A DNA stretch of 64,000 bases from Cherax quadricarinatus (GCF_038502225.1 NC_091300.1:51817937-51881936); one strand, 5' to 3'; counted from the stretch's first letter, positions 46,959 through 58,690 are shown. Made by a program: numbers and translations. The notes: generated by a model not told the origin, from the sequence alone.

Positions 46959-47045
46959 TTTTTTTTTTTTAACGCGCTAGTCGTCTCCCACCGAGGCAGG
47001 GGGAACCTAAAAATAAACACTTTCCCCATCATTTGCGCTATCACT
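46959..47045 (-). mobile_element. RTE-like 3'-end fragment
   Basis: Read on the minus strand: GATGGGGAAAGTG, a short T-rich segment, then CCTGCCTCGGTGGGAGACGA and a poly-A tail of about 10. It matches the terminal 80 bp of the RTE-like copy at 3580-3664. Confidence 0.75.
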
Positions 47046-47199
47046 GACTATCTTTATATAATATATTATCACCTGTTGGAGATAGTCAATTTTTTATGAA
47101 AGATTATTACGACTTGAAGGAGGTCAGGTTAATCTGACACATTTCCATGGAGATATTCCTCAGTAAGTTCTTTCTTTAGCAACTACCACAAGTACTGTG

Positions 47200-47960
47200 T
47201 TTACACTGGTGGTGCCTCTGACACTGATTACTCATTATTCATTGTAGGTAATTCTTGTGTGATTACTTCATCAAAAACTTCCGATGTGGTCACAAGAGTG
47301 GTGGCCGTCTCTCTGTTGGGGTCTTGGGATGTTGGGGAGAGTGATAGACTCATCAACATATTCAGGTGTAGTTACAGTGTGGCAGATCATTGGCTTCGTA
47401 TGTGCTAGCAGGCGAGGCTAGCTCCTCCACAACTGGTGTAACAGAAGGTAGTTTAGTGTCACCAACAACATTTGCAAGGGGAGACTGCATCTTCCATGAT
47501 TTCTAGAGGTTGGGTCACAGGTATGACAGTTGTATACTGGCTGGCCTCATCATGGGTTGCCTGGCTTATATCGAAGGCATAATGAGCTCTCTATACAGTC
47601 ATTATGCCAAATTGTAATCCTAATTTATTTACAGTTAACAGATTTAAATTTCCGGCCTTCACCACTCCGACTGTCATGCTCCTAATGGGATGTTTTCCAG
47701 CACACTGGACACACCAAGAATGAAGTATTTCACAACCTATGGCAATGTGGCCATAGTGCTTGAACTTTGAACACTTACACTGAGTGGACTGGTACTTCAA
47801 TAGGTTGTACGCGTAGACCTGGCACCCAGATATTCCGAGGAAGGGGCCCAAGACTTACCTACGTGGCAACAATTTGGGTCCTCTAAGTCTTTTTTTGGCC
47901 TTTTAGGTCTAATAAAAAGGCGGAGCAGCTTAATGCCTCCATAAATTGTACTAAGAAGAT
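47200..47960 (-). pseudogene. Non-LTR ORF1 (zinc-knuckle protein) relic
   Basis: On the minus strand a piece reads QVYAYNLLKYQSTQCKCSKF, then HYGHIAIGCEILHSWCVQCA and GKHPI. The pattern C.(k)C.kF.HYGHIA.GC...CVQCAG.HP is that of a gag-like CCHC array in Jockey-type ORF1 proteins, here with a shifted Cys. The endonuclease fragment at 46400-46690 lies downstream in the same orientation and may be ORF2 of the same element, with the RTE 3' fragment inserted between. A foldback element interrupts its 5' side at 47969. Confidence 0.5.
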
Positions 47961-47968
47961 TATTGGTC

Positions 47969-48416
47969 ACATGGAAAAAATACACAAATGCAGTATAATG
48001 CAATCTTTTATTGACTAGATTTCTCCCACACAGTGGGCTTATCATGTCACAAACAGAGATTCTACCTGTGGAGAGTCAGATGGAGAATATTGGGAAGGCT
48101 AGATTTGAGACGGACCTGCACGGGATGGGCAAGTATGTTATGCAGGATAACGATAAGCATACTAACTTGCCTATCCTGTGCATGTCCGTCTTAAATCCAG
48201 GCTCCCCAGCATTCTCCATCTGACTCATTACACTATATTTACTCACAATAACCAAATTTCTGTAAACTCAACATTGTAATCCTTATAGAGAATATAGAGA
48301 ATGTAATCTTTGCCAAATTAGATAAGAATGTTTGTGACTTTATAAAATCCACTGTATGGACGAAGCGTATTCAATAAAGGATCACATTATATTGTATTCG
48401 TGTCTATTTTTCCATC
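47969..48416. mobile_element. Foldback element, about 450 bp (Penelope-type arms)
   Basis: Outer arms: GGAAAAAATACACAAATGC...CAATCTTTTATTGACTAG...CCCACACAGTGGGCTTATCA at the left. At the right, in reverse, AAAATCCACTGTATGGACGA...TATTCAATAAAGGATC...TTCGTGTCTATTTTTCC. Inner arms (about 48070-48138 and 48157-48224) pair CAGATGGAGAATATTGGGAA through GGCAAGTATG with their complement. Arms carry GCCCACTGTGTGGGAGAAAT, the layout of a hammerhead stem II plus GAAA, but the CTGATGA box is altered (ATGATAA / TTTATAA). It has the same architecture as 36643-37053 but a different sequence family. Confidence 0.7.
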
Positions 48417-48419
48417 ATG

Positions 48420-48879
48420 TCGGCATTATACACCATTTATCTCCATAATTAATCACATCATTCTCCTCTACTTACATATATTTGTGTGAATTATTTCTGA
48501 ACTGGTTCCATGTCTTAGCATATTTCTTTGCTACTTCCATTAGCCAGCAACACTTTGAAGAAAAGTTAATCGCATCTTGTGTGCACTAACGATGCTTAGT
48601 GTCACGTTGACTACGAATAATGTGAACCTGGCTTCTTTTGCTTACTTTTAACTGTCTGATACTCATCATCGTTTCCAGCGCGTGCAGGAACATGTTCCTC
48701 CATGAGAGTTTAGAAATGGTGGTATCCTAGGCAATACTTTCACAGACCAGAAGTTATAGGGAGTGGAAAGCTGAATTTATTCATCCACGGATGACAACCC
48801 ACAGGTCACTAACTGGAGTGACGACAGCCAACAACGTGAAACAAACTCATGCCCTGTAAGACGAGTATTGCGAGTGAGT

Positions 48880-48932
<53 letters not shown>

Positions 48933-51140
48933 GGAGGGAGGGAGGAAGACAGACAGACAGAGACACAGAGAGACAGAGATGAGGGAAGGAAGGAGAGATG
49001 GAGCAAGCAAGAAGCTCACCTGTCTTAAAAAAAACCATTAAGTACACTAAGCGTTATTTCTTGAGCTAATAGCAATCTGAGTGAAGCAAAGTGGATTGCA
49101 GTTATTATTTAGCATAGACACTGTCACAAACTATCACTGGTAACTATTACGTATTCTGACATATAACACAAGACAGAAAAATAAATGAACTTTACTTCTG
49201 GACATTTGTAAAAACTTGGGTAGCCTTGCAAAGTGTTCCATAATTCTAAAGATAATTCTAAATACTACAAAAACAGCAGCCGTATCTTGCAGTGTGGTCA
49301 AGAATTAATCACTGAGAAATCCTCCACTAAGTCATCCTTCATGAAACGAATTAAAACCACTCTTCTAAAAAAAAAAAAAAAGAAAATATAAGATAAAATT
49401 CTGCTTTAGGTTGTTTAAAAGTAAAGCAGGAAATAATATGGACCCTCAAGTCTGAATTCTAAGGTAAAATGCGGGAAACAAATGATTCAAGTTAAACTGA
49501 ATACTTCCACTGGACTACGAGGATACGTACATCACGGATGTATCTATTATGTTGTGTTCCACATCATTATCTTCCCTACAGATTTTACGCCTAACTACTA
49601 ATTAAAGATAAGAAATAAATTATTTATATACTGCACATACTTACTGAGTATATATGCACTAACACATACACCTCTATATATACACATACACACACATATG
49701 TACGTGTATAACCAAATAATGAGCAAAATTATATAACTCACAACACAGATGCACATTTGAGACAGTCACAGTAAAATGAAGAGCACACAGGTACTACAGG
49801 TACACACAGGTACTACAGGTACACAGAGGAATCAGTAAGTAATATCGGCTAGATTGTCTACACAAACATCAAAAACTGCAAAAAAAAAAATAGCTTAGAG
49901 TCAATATAGAGGTTACAAAACAACAGCAGAGACCATATGTATGCAATGTGAACTTAACACTGCTCTAGAAAATTTAACACTGGTGTTTGTGTATTTAACT
50001 TGTTTCGGTAAAAAGGAACACTTGCGAATACTAGTTCTGTTGAAATGACTAGCGCTTGAAGACGAGACAAAGTCACAAACTGCAGAGTTACTCTGAATAT
50101 TTTTCTATGGTAAAACTGAATGAAATTTGAGGAAACTCGGTAAACATAGTATCCCTAAGCCTAATAATGTCCATGAAATACCGATTAGAGGACAGGCAAG
50201 CGTTGTTCTTCAGGATACTGGTAGGAACGATCAGCTGAGTTTTGTTTACTCCTAAGAAAGCGCCATCTGTTGTCGGGGCTAGAACTAGAACTAGGATTTT
50301 CATAGGTGGGCGCTCTAGAAGGAAGGAATTTCTATCTTCACATCAAAACCCCTCAAGGAAGGCTCCTTGACGCTGGTGAGGGGCTCTTGATCTAGGGAAT
50401 TGGATCTGTGCTCCAGTTCCCTGAATTAAGCCTGAATGCCTTCCATCCCCCCATAGGCGCTGTATAATCCTACGGGTTTAGTGCTTCCCCCTTGATTATA
50501 ATAATAATTCACATCAAAAGATAGATAAAATGTAAGATAGGTGAAAATGAAGAGAAGGTGAAGGATGGATGGATGACCAGAGAGGGAGAGAGAGACAGAG
50601 AGAAGGGAGGGGAGGGAGGGTATAGACAGAGAGAGAGGAGAGTGAGTTTTAAGGAGGGATGGAGAAACTGGGTAACGGAGAGGAACTGAGGAGTGTTGGG
50701 AAGTAGGGAGAGAAAGAGGGGGAGAAAGAGGAAGAGGGAGAGGTGGTAGTTACCTGAGCCCTTGTCAGCCTTGCTAAGCTGGCGGATATAATGTATGAGT
50801 CTGGAGGCGGGAAGGTGGCGGCGTGTGCTCGGCCGCGGTTATTAGTGAATAAATGATGAGGGAAGAGGTGGCAAGGGTGGCCTCGTTCATCTCCAGCTAG
50901 CACACACAAGAGACACAGTTGAATTTATATTACCAGCTTTTGATGAAGTCAGCTAAAGACAGGTTACATTTACTGAGTTAAAATTCGAGTACTCCTTCAA
51001 TTGGGATAAATATGTTCATTTGTATCGCGTTATTAAATGCAATACTCTACACAAGTGTGCTAAGTCACTCAAGTGACTGATTATACATAGTAATAAATAT
51101 AATAACAGAGGAGCACTGCAGTCGGGATATTTACCCATAC
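48420..51140. other. Unassigned sequence with (GA)n and one dispersed repeat
   Basis: No gene was recognised. It holds (GA)n at 48880-48927 followed by GACA-rich sequence, A-runs near 49366-49381, GGTACTACAGGTACACACA repeats near 49790-49825, the dispersed repeat at 50335-50512, and a purine-rich stretch at 50575-50750. Confidence 0.45.
50335..50512 (+). repeat. Probable dispersed repeat with (ATA)n tail
   Basis: A compact block runs from ACCCCTCAAGGAAGGCTCC to GGTTTAGTGCTTCCCCCTTG and then ATTATAATAATAATT. The A/T-trinucleotide tail is SINE-like. It occurs once in this window; I recall similar sequence in other crustacean loci, which is unverified. Confidence 0.4.
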
Positions 51141-51142
51141 TA

Positions 51143-51149
<7 letters not shown>

Positions 51150-51210
<61 letters not shown>

Positions 51211-51227
51211 AAGCGCGCGCGCGCACA
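51150..51227. repeat. (TC)n-(CA)n-(CG)n compound microsatellite
   Basis: TC, CA and then GCGCGCGCGC dinucleotides in succession, ending at the start of a CR1-like copy. Confidence 0.95.
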
Positions 51228-52410
51228 AACCTTCTGGAGGTTTATGATAAAGTAACAGAAGTAAGACACGAGAGAGAGGGGTGGGTTGATTGCATCTTCT
51301 TGGACTGCAAGAAGGCCTTTGACACAATTCCTCACAAGAGAAGTTAGAGGATCAGGCGCATATAACAGGAAGGGCACTGCAATGGATCAGAGAATACCTG
51401 ACAGGGAGGCAACAACGAATCATGGTACGTGATGAGGTATCACAGTGGGCACCTGTGACGAGCAGGGTCCCACTGGGGTCGGTCCTAGGACCAGTGCTAT
51501 TTTTGGTATATGTGAACGACATGATGGAAGGGTTAGACTCAGAAGTGTCCCTGTTCGCAGATGATGTGAAGTTAATGAGGAGAATTAAATTAGATGAGGA
51601 TCAGGCAGGACTTCAAAGAGACCTGGACAGACTGGACACCTGGTCCAGCAACTGGCAAAGTCATGAAGATCGGGGAAGGGCACAGAAGACCGCTGACGGA
51701 GTATAGGCTAGGTGGCCAAAGACTGCAAACCTCGCTCAAAGAGAAAGATCTTGGGGTGAGTATAACACCGAGCATGTCTCCGGAAGCACACATCAACCAG
51801 ATAACTGCTGCGGCATATGGGCGCCTGGCAAACCTGAGAACAGCGTTCCGATACCTTAGTAAGGAATCGCTCAAGACACTGTGCACCGTGTACGTCAGGC
51901 CCATACTGGAGTATGCAGCACCTGTTTGGAACCCGCACTTGATCAAGCACGTCAAGAAATTAGAGAAAGTGCAAAGGTTTGCGACAAGGTTAGTTCGAGA
52001 ACTAAGGGGAATGTCCTATGAAGAAAGGATAAGGGAAATCGGCCTGACGACGCTGGAGGACAGGAGGGTCAGGGAAGACATGATAACGACATATAAAATA
52101 CTGCGCGAAATAGACAAAGACAGGATGTTCCAGGGAGGGGGGAAACAGAAACAAGAGGTCACAATTGGAAGTTGAAGACTCAGATGAGTCAAAGGGATGT
52201 TAGGAAGTATTTCTTCAGTCATAGAGTTGTCAGGAAGTGGAATAGCCTAGAAAGTGACGTAGTGGAGACGGGAACCATACATAGTTTTAAGACGAGGTTT
52301 GATAAAGCTCATGGAGCAGAAAGAGAGAAGACCCAGTAGCAACCAGTGAAGAGGCGAGGCCAGGAGCTAGGACTCGACCCCTGCAACCACAAATAGGTGA
52401 GTACACTCGC
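51228..52410 (+). mobile_element. CR1-like LINE, 5'-truncated copy
   Basis: The copy starts after the microsatellite at AACCTTCTGGAGGTTTATG (NLLEVYD). It contains FLDCKKAFDTIPH, SRVPLGSVLGP, SLFADDVKLMRRI (51422-51706 open) and the C-terminal domain (open 51594-52175). It ends in the family 3' end (GTGAAGAGGCGAGGCCAGGAG, CAACCACAAATAGGTGAGTA). Deletions near 51342 and 51655, and an indel near 52140, break the frame. It is very close to the 12.4-14.4 kb copy, so it is fairly young. GCGC interruptions flank both its microsatellite borders. Confidence 0.86.
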
Positions 52411-52418
52411 GCGCGCGA

Positions 52419-52456
<38 letters not shown>

Positions 52457-53180
52457 TCATAATCTATTCATGTGAGTACAGGTCGATTGAAAAATCAACA
52501 CACTGTAAGTAAAAATCACACAAGAAGGGTAGAAAGGTTATTAGCAGATAATGTTTAGCAAGGACACTAAGGTGCATCCAATTTTATTGGCAATTTTTTT
52601 TAAAAACACATACAGGGCAGCAGTGGAGATGAATGAAGAGTGCGAGGGTGAGGGGACCCTTTAAGTCATGTAACACAGTTGACTGAGCAGAAGGTAGGAA
52701 GATCAGGCAAGTCGATAGTTGTCCAGATTCTGTGTTATGGTGTTTGTAGTATTAGCGAAGATATATTCTAAACACTGTCATTCGTTTCTGACTTCTGAAA
52801 TAACAGCTTAGTATTGGCTTATTTAATAAAGTGGAGAGGTGTATAACAGTGATACACGTGTTAAAAGTTTTGTCCGTCAAAAAGATGTATTTATGCCGTC
52901 CTGCTCCATCTCACCAAAATAACCTTGTCGTATCTCTCATAGAAATGATAAATATTAATGCTTTGTCCTTAGATCAAAGGTATAATACCGACAAGTAGAT
53001 GAATAAGCTTCATTTGGTACAGCAGGGTGTATTAACGAGAAACATTCCCCTTCCACATTGGGCTTTATCAAACTAATACAGAGGTATGGGGATGGAGACT
53101 TTTTATTTTTCAGTCAACTGAAGACATGGTCACATGTGGTTGGGAATCTTAATCCAGAGTACGTCTTCTACAACTCTATT
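52411..53180. other. (AC)n tail and unassigned sequence
   Basis: Mixed (CG)/(AC)n at 52411-52454, then unique sequence. A degenerate Penelope-type arm lies at 53010-53100 (GTATTAACGAGAAACATTCC then CACATTGGGCTTTATCAAAC), related to the arms at 47.97 kb. Confidence 0.45.
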
Positions 53181-53182
53181 CC

Positions 53183-53368
53183 ATTTTTTAACACACCGGC
53201 CGTATCCCACAGAGGCAGGGTGACCTAAAAAGAAAAACGAAGGTCTTATTAAATTTAGTGATTTATACAGGAAAAGGGATTACTAGCTCCTTGCTGCTGG
53301 CATTTTAGTCGCCTCATACGACACGCATGGCTTACTGAAGAAAAGTTCTTTTCCACTTCCCCATGGAG
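53183..53368 (-). mobile_element. SINE-like deletion derivative of the RTE-like LINE
   Basis: Read on the minus strand it begins CCATGGGGAAGTGGAAAAGA and continues GTAAGCCATGCGTGTCGTAT and CGACTAAAATGCCAGCAGCA, the 5' UTR of the RTE-like element (compare 270-372 and 58965-59070). After about 130 bp it jumps to GTCACCCTGCCTCTGTGGGA and the 3' end with a TTAAAAAA tail. The whole ORF is missing. It keeps both ends needed for recognition, like a SINE parasitising the LINE. Confidence 0.75.
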
Positions 53369-53507
53369 TATTGCTAAATCTGTGATCCAGTTTATAGGCC
53401 TGACCTACTTCTTCAGGTGGTTTCCACCCACACTATCAACTGTTGCACCTATCCACTGTCATCAACTCTTTGTGATGAAAGTGGTTTTTGGATAACTGAC
53501 AAATTGA

Positions 53508-54720
53508 AGGATGAGACACTCGTGCAGTATTTGGGAATCTTTATTGTGGAAACGTTTTCATCAGCCAGTGGTTTCTTCAGTTCAGCGACATAGATGAGGG
53601 AATAAATAGCGAAATAAGCAAATTTACCGATGACACCAAAATAGGCCGACGAATTCATGCTGACGACGACATTAGAGGATTCCAGGAAGATTTGAATAGA
53701 CTGATGCAGTGGTCTGAGAAATGTCAGATGCAGTTTAATATAGACAAATACAAAGTTCTAAACATTGGACAAGAAAATAACCATGCTACATATAAACTTA
53801 ATAATGTAGATCTTAATATTACTGAATGCAAAAAGGAATTGGGAGTTCTGGTTAGCAATAATCGAAAACCAAGACAACAGTGCATAAGTGTTCGCATTAC
53901 AGCGAACAGAATCCTTGGCTTCATATCATGAAGCATAAGTAATAGGAGTCCTCAGGTTGTTCGTTAACCCTATATAGCCTTGGTTAGGCCTCATTTAGAT
54001 TGTACTGCACTGTTTTGGTCACCGTATTACAGAATGGAAATAAATGCTCTGGGAAACGTACAAAGGAGGATGACTAAGTTGATCCTATATATCAGGAACC
54101 TTCCCTATGAGGATAGACTGAGGGCCCTGAGTCTGCAATCTCTAGAAAGGCGTAGAATTAGGGAGGATATTATTGAAAACAGGAATAAATAAAGGGCCTA
54201 AAAATATCTAACCTAGACAGGAATCGCAGCAATGGTTTCAAGTTGGAAATACTCAGATTCAGGAAGGATATAGGAAAGCACTGGTTTGGTAAAAGAGTTG
54301 TGGATGAGTGGAACAAACTCCCGAGTACCGTCATAAGAGCTAAGACGTTGTGTAGTTTTAAAAATAGGTTAGATAAATACATGAGTGGGTGTGGGTGGGT
54401 GTGAGTTGGACGTGACTAGCTTGTGCTAGTAGGTCTGATGCCGTGCTCCTTAAGTGAATGTGACTTGTCCTGACCAGATTGGGTCATTGGCTTAAGCCGG
54501 TGAGAGAGTTGGACCTGCCTCACATGGGCCAGTAGGCCTGCTGCAGTGTTCATTCTTTCTTATGTTCTTAAGTTGAGAAGTTTGAGGTAATCAGTCCCTT
54601 GCCCTAGAGGCGATGCGTTCAGTCCATCAGTCTTGAGAAGTGTACAGCATATGCATGGAGAAGCAGCTTATATACTGCAGGCAGACGAGTTGAAGAAGAA
54701 AGAGGCGGAGTCACCAGTGG
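53508..54720. mobile_element. Penelope-type terminal repeat split by a CR1-like insertion
   Basis: 53508-53586 (GAGACACTCGTGCAGTATTT, GGAATCTTTATTGTGGAAAC, TCAGCCAGTGGTTTCTTCAG) and 54568-54720 (AGAAGTTTGAGGTAATCAGT, GATGCGTTCAGTCCATCAG, ATATACTGCAGGCAGACGAG) correspond to consecutive parts of the element at 36643-37053. Between them lies a CR1-like copy of another family. On the minus strand the first part keeps CTGAAGA but has lost the regular GAAA context, so the ribozyme is probably dead. Confidence 0.7.
53587..54567 (+). mobile_element. CR1-like LINE of a second family (3' part)
   Basis: The RT end reads DIDEGINSEISKFTDDTKIG (catalytic FADD changed to FTDD), LNRLMQWSEKCQMQFNIDKY, then VRPHLDCTALFWSPYYRMEI, NVQRRMTKLILYIRNLPYED, SLQSLERRRIREDI and WFGKRVVDEWNKLPSTVI. 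The 3' UTR runs CTAGTAGGTCTGATGCCGTG to CACATGGGCCAGTAGGCCTG and ends TTCTTATGTTCTTA. The tail, an octamer-like TTCTTATG repeat, differs from the AC-tailed family. Three frame breaks are visible. Confidence 0.82.
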
Positions 54721-55389
54721 AAAAATCCACTAGTGTAAGTACGTCATGCCTATAGGTTAGGAGGTATCTTGGGATATTGATACAGGGAAATCTTGTATTT
54801 AATTAAATATATGATGATGTATCGACAGATGGGTCTCTAAAGGAAAACACCATGTAAAGAAAACTGTAGAAGTAGTTAGGAATCTGTGGAAAAGAAGAAG
54901 TTTGTCAATGGATGCAAAAGAGGAATGACAGCGTACAACAATTTGTGTAGAAACCTCCAGTGTAGTAAAAAAAATTTGTTGTAGTCGAGCAGTAGTGGAT
55001 TTATTGATAAGCAGACTAATCGGTCACATAGGAACCTGATAACAGAGGATGTAGGTGTGATGAGGATCATATCATTAACAGTTTGTTTGTTAACCCTCGT
55101 TTAGTCGTGCACCAACTCATGACTGGATGTTTGTGGTTTCCCTCAAAATATGTATTTGCATATAAACCCTTTTTTCGATTTTTAAACAAAGATTTTTAAG
55201 TAGTTTTCATATTTCTTAGAATGTTATTTTTTCCTTAAATAAATTCATATGAGGAAGTCATGCAGTCAACTACACATCTCGTTCTTATGTGAAAATTTAC
55301 TATCCACTAGTGTAATGGCTGACAGCGGCAAGAGGCCTTTTAAATGTCGTCCCACTTTGGGCCACTGTACCTCCAAATCCGCTACTAAA
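54721..55389. other. No recognisable feature
   Basis: AT-rich unique sequence. A 73-codon frame (55249-55470) has no domain. Confidence 0.4.
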
Positions 55390-55960
55390 GATTTAAAGGT
55401 ATATTGGCTTTATTTCCATCATTCTGTCATAACTGTCTTGAATGATTCATATGGCAAGATATTTTCTTAAAGCCCATGCTGATTGCTTATTATTAGATAT
55501 TTCTATTAAGAAGATGAACTCTCTTACTGTCTGTTCTACTATGTTAACTAGTATGCTTGTCAGCATAACTATCGCTGACTAACTATTTTATTTTAACTAG
55601 GATCACATTTGCAGTTTTCCAACTGCCTGTCATTTACAATGTTTTCCATTCAAACTGTAAAAGCTTGTTTGGTCCCATTATATTTATTGTATCTAGCTTC
55701 CTCAGCTCTTTTATTTACTATTTGTTATTAAAATTTCCTATAATATTCATTGCTTAACATTTCTTTCCTGCATTCTGGTATCCCCTTCCCCCAGTTCTTT
55801 GATAAATATCTATTTGATCATTCTCTCCTCTTATTAGCTTGCTTCCTTGTTACTCTTTATTAATTCACCCACCTCTTTCTTGAGCCTTATTATCTCGTTA
55901 ATTTACTTAACAACTCATCCTAGATTAGTATTCTTAGTTCTTCTGTTTTGTGACCTATTT
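55390..55960 (-). pseudogene. Very degenerate CR1-like RT relic
   Basis: On the minus strand, CAGTTGGAAAACTGCAAATG followed by TGATCCTAGTTAAAATAAAA matches the W-K-T-A-N-V-x-P block. Further on, AATCAGCATGGGCTTTAAGA matches N-Q-H-G-F. The order and spacing fit RT blocks 1-3. No reading frame survives, so the call rests on two block matches. Confidence 0.4.
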
Positions 55961-56029
55961 CCAATAAATATTTTACATGCTCATGAAATTTGACTCACTT
56001 TATTTTATTATATACACTTGGCTCTCTGT

Positions 56030-57800
56030 TCTTTGTATTCCCTACCTTCACATTTGTACAAATCTGTCTTTGGCTCTCCGTCATTCTACTTTGATCCATT
56101 CTCTCTAAATGACCAAACCACCTCAACAACCCCTCTTCAGCCCTCTGACTAATACTTTTATTAACTCCACACCTTCTCCTAATTTCCACTCTCCGAATTT
56201 TCTGCATAATATTTACACCACACATTTCCCTTACATAGGACATCTCCACTTCTTCCAACCGCCGCCTCGCTACAGCATTTACAACCCAAGCTTCACACCC
56301 ATATAAGAGAGTTGGTAATACTATACTTTTATACATTCCCTTCTTTGCCTCCATAGATAACGTTTTTTGTCTCCACATATACCTCAATGCACCACTCAGC
56401 TTTTTTCCTTCATCAATTCTATGGTTAACCTCATCCTTCATAAACCTATCTGCTGACACGTCAACTCCCAAATATCTGAAAATATTCACTTCTTCCATAC
56501 TTTCTCTCCAATGTGATATCCATTTTTTCTTTATCTAAATCATTTCATACCCTCATCACGTTACTCTTATCTATGTTCACTTTCAACTTTCTACCTTTAC
56601 ACACCCTCCCAAACTCGTCCACTAACCTTTGCAACTTTTCTTTAGAATCTCCCATAAGCACAGTATGATCAGCAAAAAGTAACTCTGTCAACTCCCATTT
56701 AGCATTTGATTCGCCATAATTTAATCCCACCCGTCTCCCTATCACCCTAGCATTTCCTTCTTTTACAACCACATCTATAAATATATTAACCATGGTGACA
56801 TTACACATCCCTGTCTAAGACCTACTTTTACCGGGAAGTAATCTCCCTCTCTTCTACACACCCTAATCTGAGCTTCACTATCCTCATAAAAACACTTTAC
56901 AGCATATAGTAACTTACCACCTATTCCATATACTTGCAACATCTGCCACATTACACCCCTATCCACTCTATCATATGCCTTTTTTGAATCCATAAATGCA
57001 ATAAAAGCTTCCCTACCTTTATTTAAGTACTGTTCACATATATGCACTTGATCTATACATCCCCTACCCACTCTAAAGCCTCCTTGCTCATCCGAAATCC
57101 TGCTCATGGTCATACCTCTAATTCTTTCAATAATAACCTTACTGTACACTTTTCTTGGTATACTCAGTAAACTTATTCCCCTATAATTTTTACAATCTCT
57201 TTTGTCCTCTTTATACAAGCTCTCTGCCAGTCCCTAGGTACCTCCCCCTCTTTCATACATTTATTAAACAAAAATACCAAATTCTCCAACACCACATACC
57301 CCTCTGCTTTTAACATTTCTGTCATGACCCAATAAGTTCCAGCTGCTTTACCCTCTTTCATTCTACATAATGCCTCATGCACCTCCCCAACAGTCATATC
57401 CTGCTCTTCTTCACTCCTAAAAGATGTTATACCTCCCTGGCCAGTGCAAGAAATTACCGCCTCCCTTTCTTCATCGACATTTAAAAGTTCCTCAAAATAT
57501 TCCCGCCATCTACCTAATACCTCCAGCTCCCCATCTACGAACTCCCTACTTTGCTTTCAACTGACACATCTATTCGTTCCCTAGGCTTTTTTAACCTGTT
57601 TATCTCATTCCAATTTTTTTTTTCTAATTTTCATCAAAATTTCTTAACAGTGCCTATCCAACTCCATCGCTGCTCTCCTTTTGCACTCTATCATCACTCT
57701 CCTCACTTTTCTTTTACTCTCCATATACTCTGCTCTTCTTATAACACTTCTGCTTTGTAAAAACCTCTCATAAGCTACATTTTCTCTTTTCTCATATATA
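56030..57800 (-). mobile_element. RTE-like LINE, 5'-truncated relic (minus strand)
   Basis: Minus-strand pieces in order: AYERFLQSRSVIRRAEYMES (near 57770), KMKEGKAAGTYWVMTEMLKA (57397-57173), NYRGISLLSIPRKVYSKVII, DEQGGFRVGRGCIDQVHICE, AFMDSKKAYDRVDRGVMWQM, VKVGLRQGCVMSPW (57218-56775), LLFADHTVLMGDSKEKLQRL (56808-56545; FADD changed to FADH), and VNIFRYLGVDVSADRFMKDE to WFGHLERMDQSRM (56498-55995). At least three frame breaks occur and the catalytic Asp is replaced by His. Confidence 0.83.
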
Positions 57801-57804
57801 TATA

Positions 57805-57918
57805 TATTTAGTTTGTATGTGGCATGGTTATTTTCCTGTCCAACATTTAGAACTTTGCATTTTTCTATATTAAACTGCATCTGCCACTTCTCCGACCACT
57901 GCATCAGTCTATTCAAAT

Positions 57919-57922
<4 letters not shown>
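57805..57922 (-). mobile_element. Fragment of the second CR1-like family fused to RTE-like sequence
   Basis: The minus strand reads NRLMQWSEKWQMQFNIEKCK, VLNVGQENNHATYKLN, matching 53692-53800 of the copy at 53.6 kb. It then passes through AATATATATATATG directly into RTE-like ORF sequence (EKRENVAYERF). Only about 115 bp of the CR1 family are present and neither end of that element is included. Confidence 0.8.

Positions 57923-57988
<66 letters not shown>
57923..57988. repeat. (AT)n array
   Basis: Pure AT between a CR1-like fragment and an RTE-like 3' end. Confidence 0.97.
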
Positions 57989-57991
<3 letters not shown>

Positions 57992-58131
57992 ACAAGTCGG
58001 CCGTCTCCCACCGAGGCAGGGTGACCCAAGAAGAAAGAAAATCCCCAAAAAGAAAATACTTACATCATTCAACACTTTCACCTTACTCACACATATTCCC
58101 TGTTTTTACAGAGATGCTCAGAATACAACAC
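57989..58131 (-). mobile_element. RTE-like 3' UTR fragment
   Basis: Read on the minus strand: TGTATTCTGAGCATCTCTG to GTTGAATGATGTAAGTATTT, TTTGGGTC-type sequence and CTCGGTGGGAGACGGCCGAC, then TTGTTAAATATAT. It matches 3525-3664 closely. It is bounded by (AT)n on both sides. Confidence 0.85.
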
Positions 58132-58201
<70 letters not shown>

Positions 58202-58213
58202 ATATATATATAT
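58132..58213. repeat. (AT)n array
   Basis: TA dinucleotides with one ATCTAT interruption, directly against the MITE-like element. Confidence 0.97.
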
Positions 58214-58601
58214 ATGTCGTGCCGAATAGGCAGAACTTGCCATCTTGGCTTAAATAGCAACGCTCATCTTACCATATAGGGCAAGTGAAAATTTGCGTAT
58301 GCAATAATTTCGCCAAAATCATTCTGAACCTAACGAAAAAAAATATATTTCACTGTGTTTGTTTAGTATTAAATTATTGTAAACAAATCTAAAATATATT
58401 TAGTTGGGCTAGGCTAAAATAAATTGTTCTTGTCATAATAAAGTTAGGTAAGTTTTCTAAGTTCCTTTTGGTGCAAAATTATAAATTTTTACATCAACAT
58501 TAATGAAAAAAATGTATCTTTAAACGTATAAGAGAAAATTTTAGAAAGTACTTAATTTTAAATGAGTTCTTGCTAATTGACCAGTTTTACATATTCGGCA
58601 C

Positions 58602-58606
<5 letters not shown>
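58214..58606 (+). mobile_element. MITE-like element, copy 2 (both terminal repeats)
   Basis: The element is bounded by ATGTCGTGCCGAATA (58214-58228) and its complement TATTCGGCACGACAT (58592-58606), and is embedded in (TA)n. The 393-bp body is AT-rich and non-coding, with CTAACGAAAAAAAATATA and GTAAGTTTTCTAAGTTCC segments shared with copy 1 at 4311-4686. Perfect 15-bp inverted ends next to TA suggest a Tc1/mariner-type passenger. Confidence 0.82.

Positions 58607-58690
<84 letters not shown>
58607..58690. repeat. (TA)n array
   Basis: Pure TA between the MITE-like element and the 5' end of RTE-like copy 2. Confidence 0.97.
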
